The notes under the pieces: model-generated
The model's input: only the letters and a program-made list of their open reading frames with translations
Told to the model about the DNA's origin: nothing
Databases searched by the model: none
Origin: Gemmatimonadota bacterium
GTDB taxonomy: Bacteria > Gemmatimonadota > Gemmatimonadetes > Gemmatimonadales > Gemmatimonadaceae
DNA length: 64,000 bases
NCBI GenBank assembly: GCA_028287305.1
Contig: JAQBPX010000038.1
Span: 558,001-622,000 of the forward strand
Direction: 5' to 3'
Shown: positions 63,050 through 64,000 of the stretch, piece after piece
Layout: every line of letters starts with the position of its first letter
Numbering within the stretch: position 1 is the first letter of the stretch
Position numbers and translations under genes: made by a program

Positions 63050-64000
63050 ATGCCCGGACAGCTCCTCGACCTCACTTGGCCGCACGATCCCGCGGCGCAC
63101 GCCCCGCCGAAGCACCGGCGCGCGTGCCGCTATCACCCGTTCGTACCGGACACACTGTCCTCGCTCACACTGACCCTCGGTGCGGACCTCGCGGGCGCGG
63201 TCTCCGGTGCACAGCAGGCCCTGCACGCCCTGAATGCGCGGGGCGCTGCACTCGCCCCCCTCGCTCGGCTGCTCCTCCGGACAGAGTCGATCGCCTCCTC
63301 CCGGATCGAGGGAATGGACATCGGGGTTCGGGCGCTCGCTCGCGCGGAAGCGCGATGGGAAGCCGGAGTGCCCGCCGGCCCGAGTGCGCGCGAGATCCTC
63401 GCCAACATCGATGCCATGGTGCTGGCGATCGACGAGGCCTCGCGAGTCGACCGCTTCGGCATGCACGAGATCACGAGCATTCACGCGCGCCTGCTCGAGC
63501 CGGGTCCGCAGAAAACGATCGCGGGACGCATCCGCACTCGCCAGAACTGGATCGGCGGCAACGAGTACACGCCATGCGGTGCCGCGTTCGTCCCGCCGCC
63601 GCCCCCCGAAGTGCCGCGACTGCTGGATGACCTCTGCGAGGCGATCAACGACGACACGCTGCCCCCCCTCGTGCAGGCGGCGCTCGTTCATGCACAGTTC
63701 GAGACCATCCATCCATTCGACGACGGCAACGGGCGAACTGGACGCGCGCTCATCCAGGTCGTGCTCCGGAAGCGCGGAGTGGCGCCGGACTACCTGCCGC
63801 CGATCAGTGTCGTGCTCGCCTCCGCGAGGGAGCATTACATCCAGGGGCTCACCCGCTTTCGCGGCGATGACGTCAACGCTTGGATCGAGCAGTTCGCGAT
63901 CGCGACCGCCCGGTCGGCGCACCTTGCGCAGTCCTATCTCGACGCTGCGTTGGCGAGCGGGGAACGCTGGCGCGCCATGCTCGCATCGCACCCGGCGGCT
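63050..64000 (+). CDS. Fic-domain AMP transferase, 3' end beyond the window
   Basis: At least 317 codons are present. The N-terminal part carries the inhibitory helix motif SSRIEG (Ser83 to Gly88, the [S/T]xxxE[G/N] pattern). The active-site motif HPFDDGNGRTGR lies at 221-232, with catalytic His221. This is a class II autoinhibited Fic fold; relatives often end in a winged helix and control their own expression, which would fit the duplicated operator upstream, but the C-terminus is cut off. The target is unknown. The start ATG has AGGTCA upstream. Confidence 0.93.
   Translation, partial: MPGQLLDLTWPHDPAAHAPPKHRRACRYHPFVPDTLSSLTLTLGADLAGAVSGAQQALHALNARGAALAPLARLLLRTESIASSRIEGMDIGVRALARAEARWEAGVPAGPSAREILANIDAMVLAIDEASRVDRFGMHEITSIHARLLEPGPQKTIAGRIRTRQNWIGGNEYTPCGAAFVPPPPPEVPRLLDDLCEAINDDTLPPLVQAALVHAQFETIHPFDDGNGRTGRALIQVVLRKRGVAPDYLPPISVVLASAREHYIQGLTRFRGDDVNAWIEQFAIATARSAHLAQSYLDAALASGERWRAMLASHPAA

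Overview
The window is most consistent with a high-GC Gram-negative soil or freshwater bacterium, probably a Gemmatimonadota (Gemmatimonas-like). That placement is an inference. It rests on a complete Sus-type outer-membrane glucan system in a GC-rich genome, many secreted lipoproteins, BlaI/M56 pairs, small GxxExxY and S23 four-helix-bundle genes, and many dispersed hairpin repeats between genes. No rRNA, tRNA or CRISPR array was seen.

Layout. (1) 1-3170: an AddA-type helicase-nuclease. (2) 3176-13164: an accessory, defence-island-like block, all on the minus strand and visibly less GC-rich than its surroundings. It holds an unknown 252-aa protein and a tightly overlapping XRE regulator / Ser-Thr kinase / 1156-aa helical protein operon. 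Upstream of these lie a multi-pass membrane protein and a two-gene unit of a DUF2075-type helicase with an N-terminal RecB-like nuclease and an HNH-like protein. (3) 13395-22224: a type IV pilin with a strong terminator, a lipoprotein, a hybrid histidine kinase, a coiled-coil membrane protein, a DUF1259 protein, a small unknown, a GxxExxY protein and a CHASE3 histidine kinase. (4) 22303-36330: a glucan locus. A MalK-like ATPase stands divergent from a GH1 beta-glucosidase. Facing them is a LacI, TonB receptor, GH144-like glucanase, binding protein, two permeases and six-hairpin hydrolase operon. GH144 plus GH1 suggests beta-1,2-glucan or another beta-glucan as substrate. (5) 36650-56490: a beta-propeller protein followed by an alpha-glucan (starch/maltodextrin) system. 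It has a sugar MFS porter divergent from a secreted GH13 enzyme, then SusC, SusD, GH13, GH97, a six-hairpin hydrolase and a second GH13. An esterase and a Nudix-like regulator with a dead Nudix box sit at the head. (6) 56637-64000: an S23-type gene, a second esterase, a D-aminoacylase-like amidohydrolase, a BlaR1-like M56 protease with its BlaI repressor and operators, and a truncated Fic protein.

Two things stand out. The first is the minus-strand island, especially the coupled XRE/kinase/1156-aa operon, which I cannot assign to a named defence system. The second is a family of long inverted repeats. Some copies carry an ORF in the loop (S23 gene, GxxExxY genes) and some carry none, including a 537-bp element with arms of about 134 bp. 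One GxxExxY copy lies between susD and the amylase genes of the Sus operon. A separate short interspersed repeat is read through in frame in addA and supplies the stop codon of the ABC ATPase gene.
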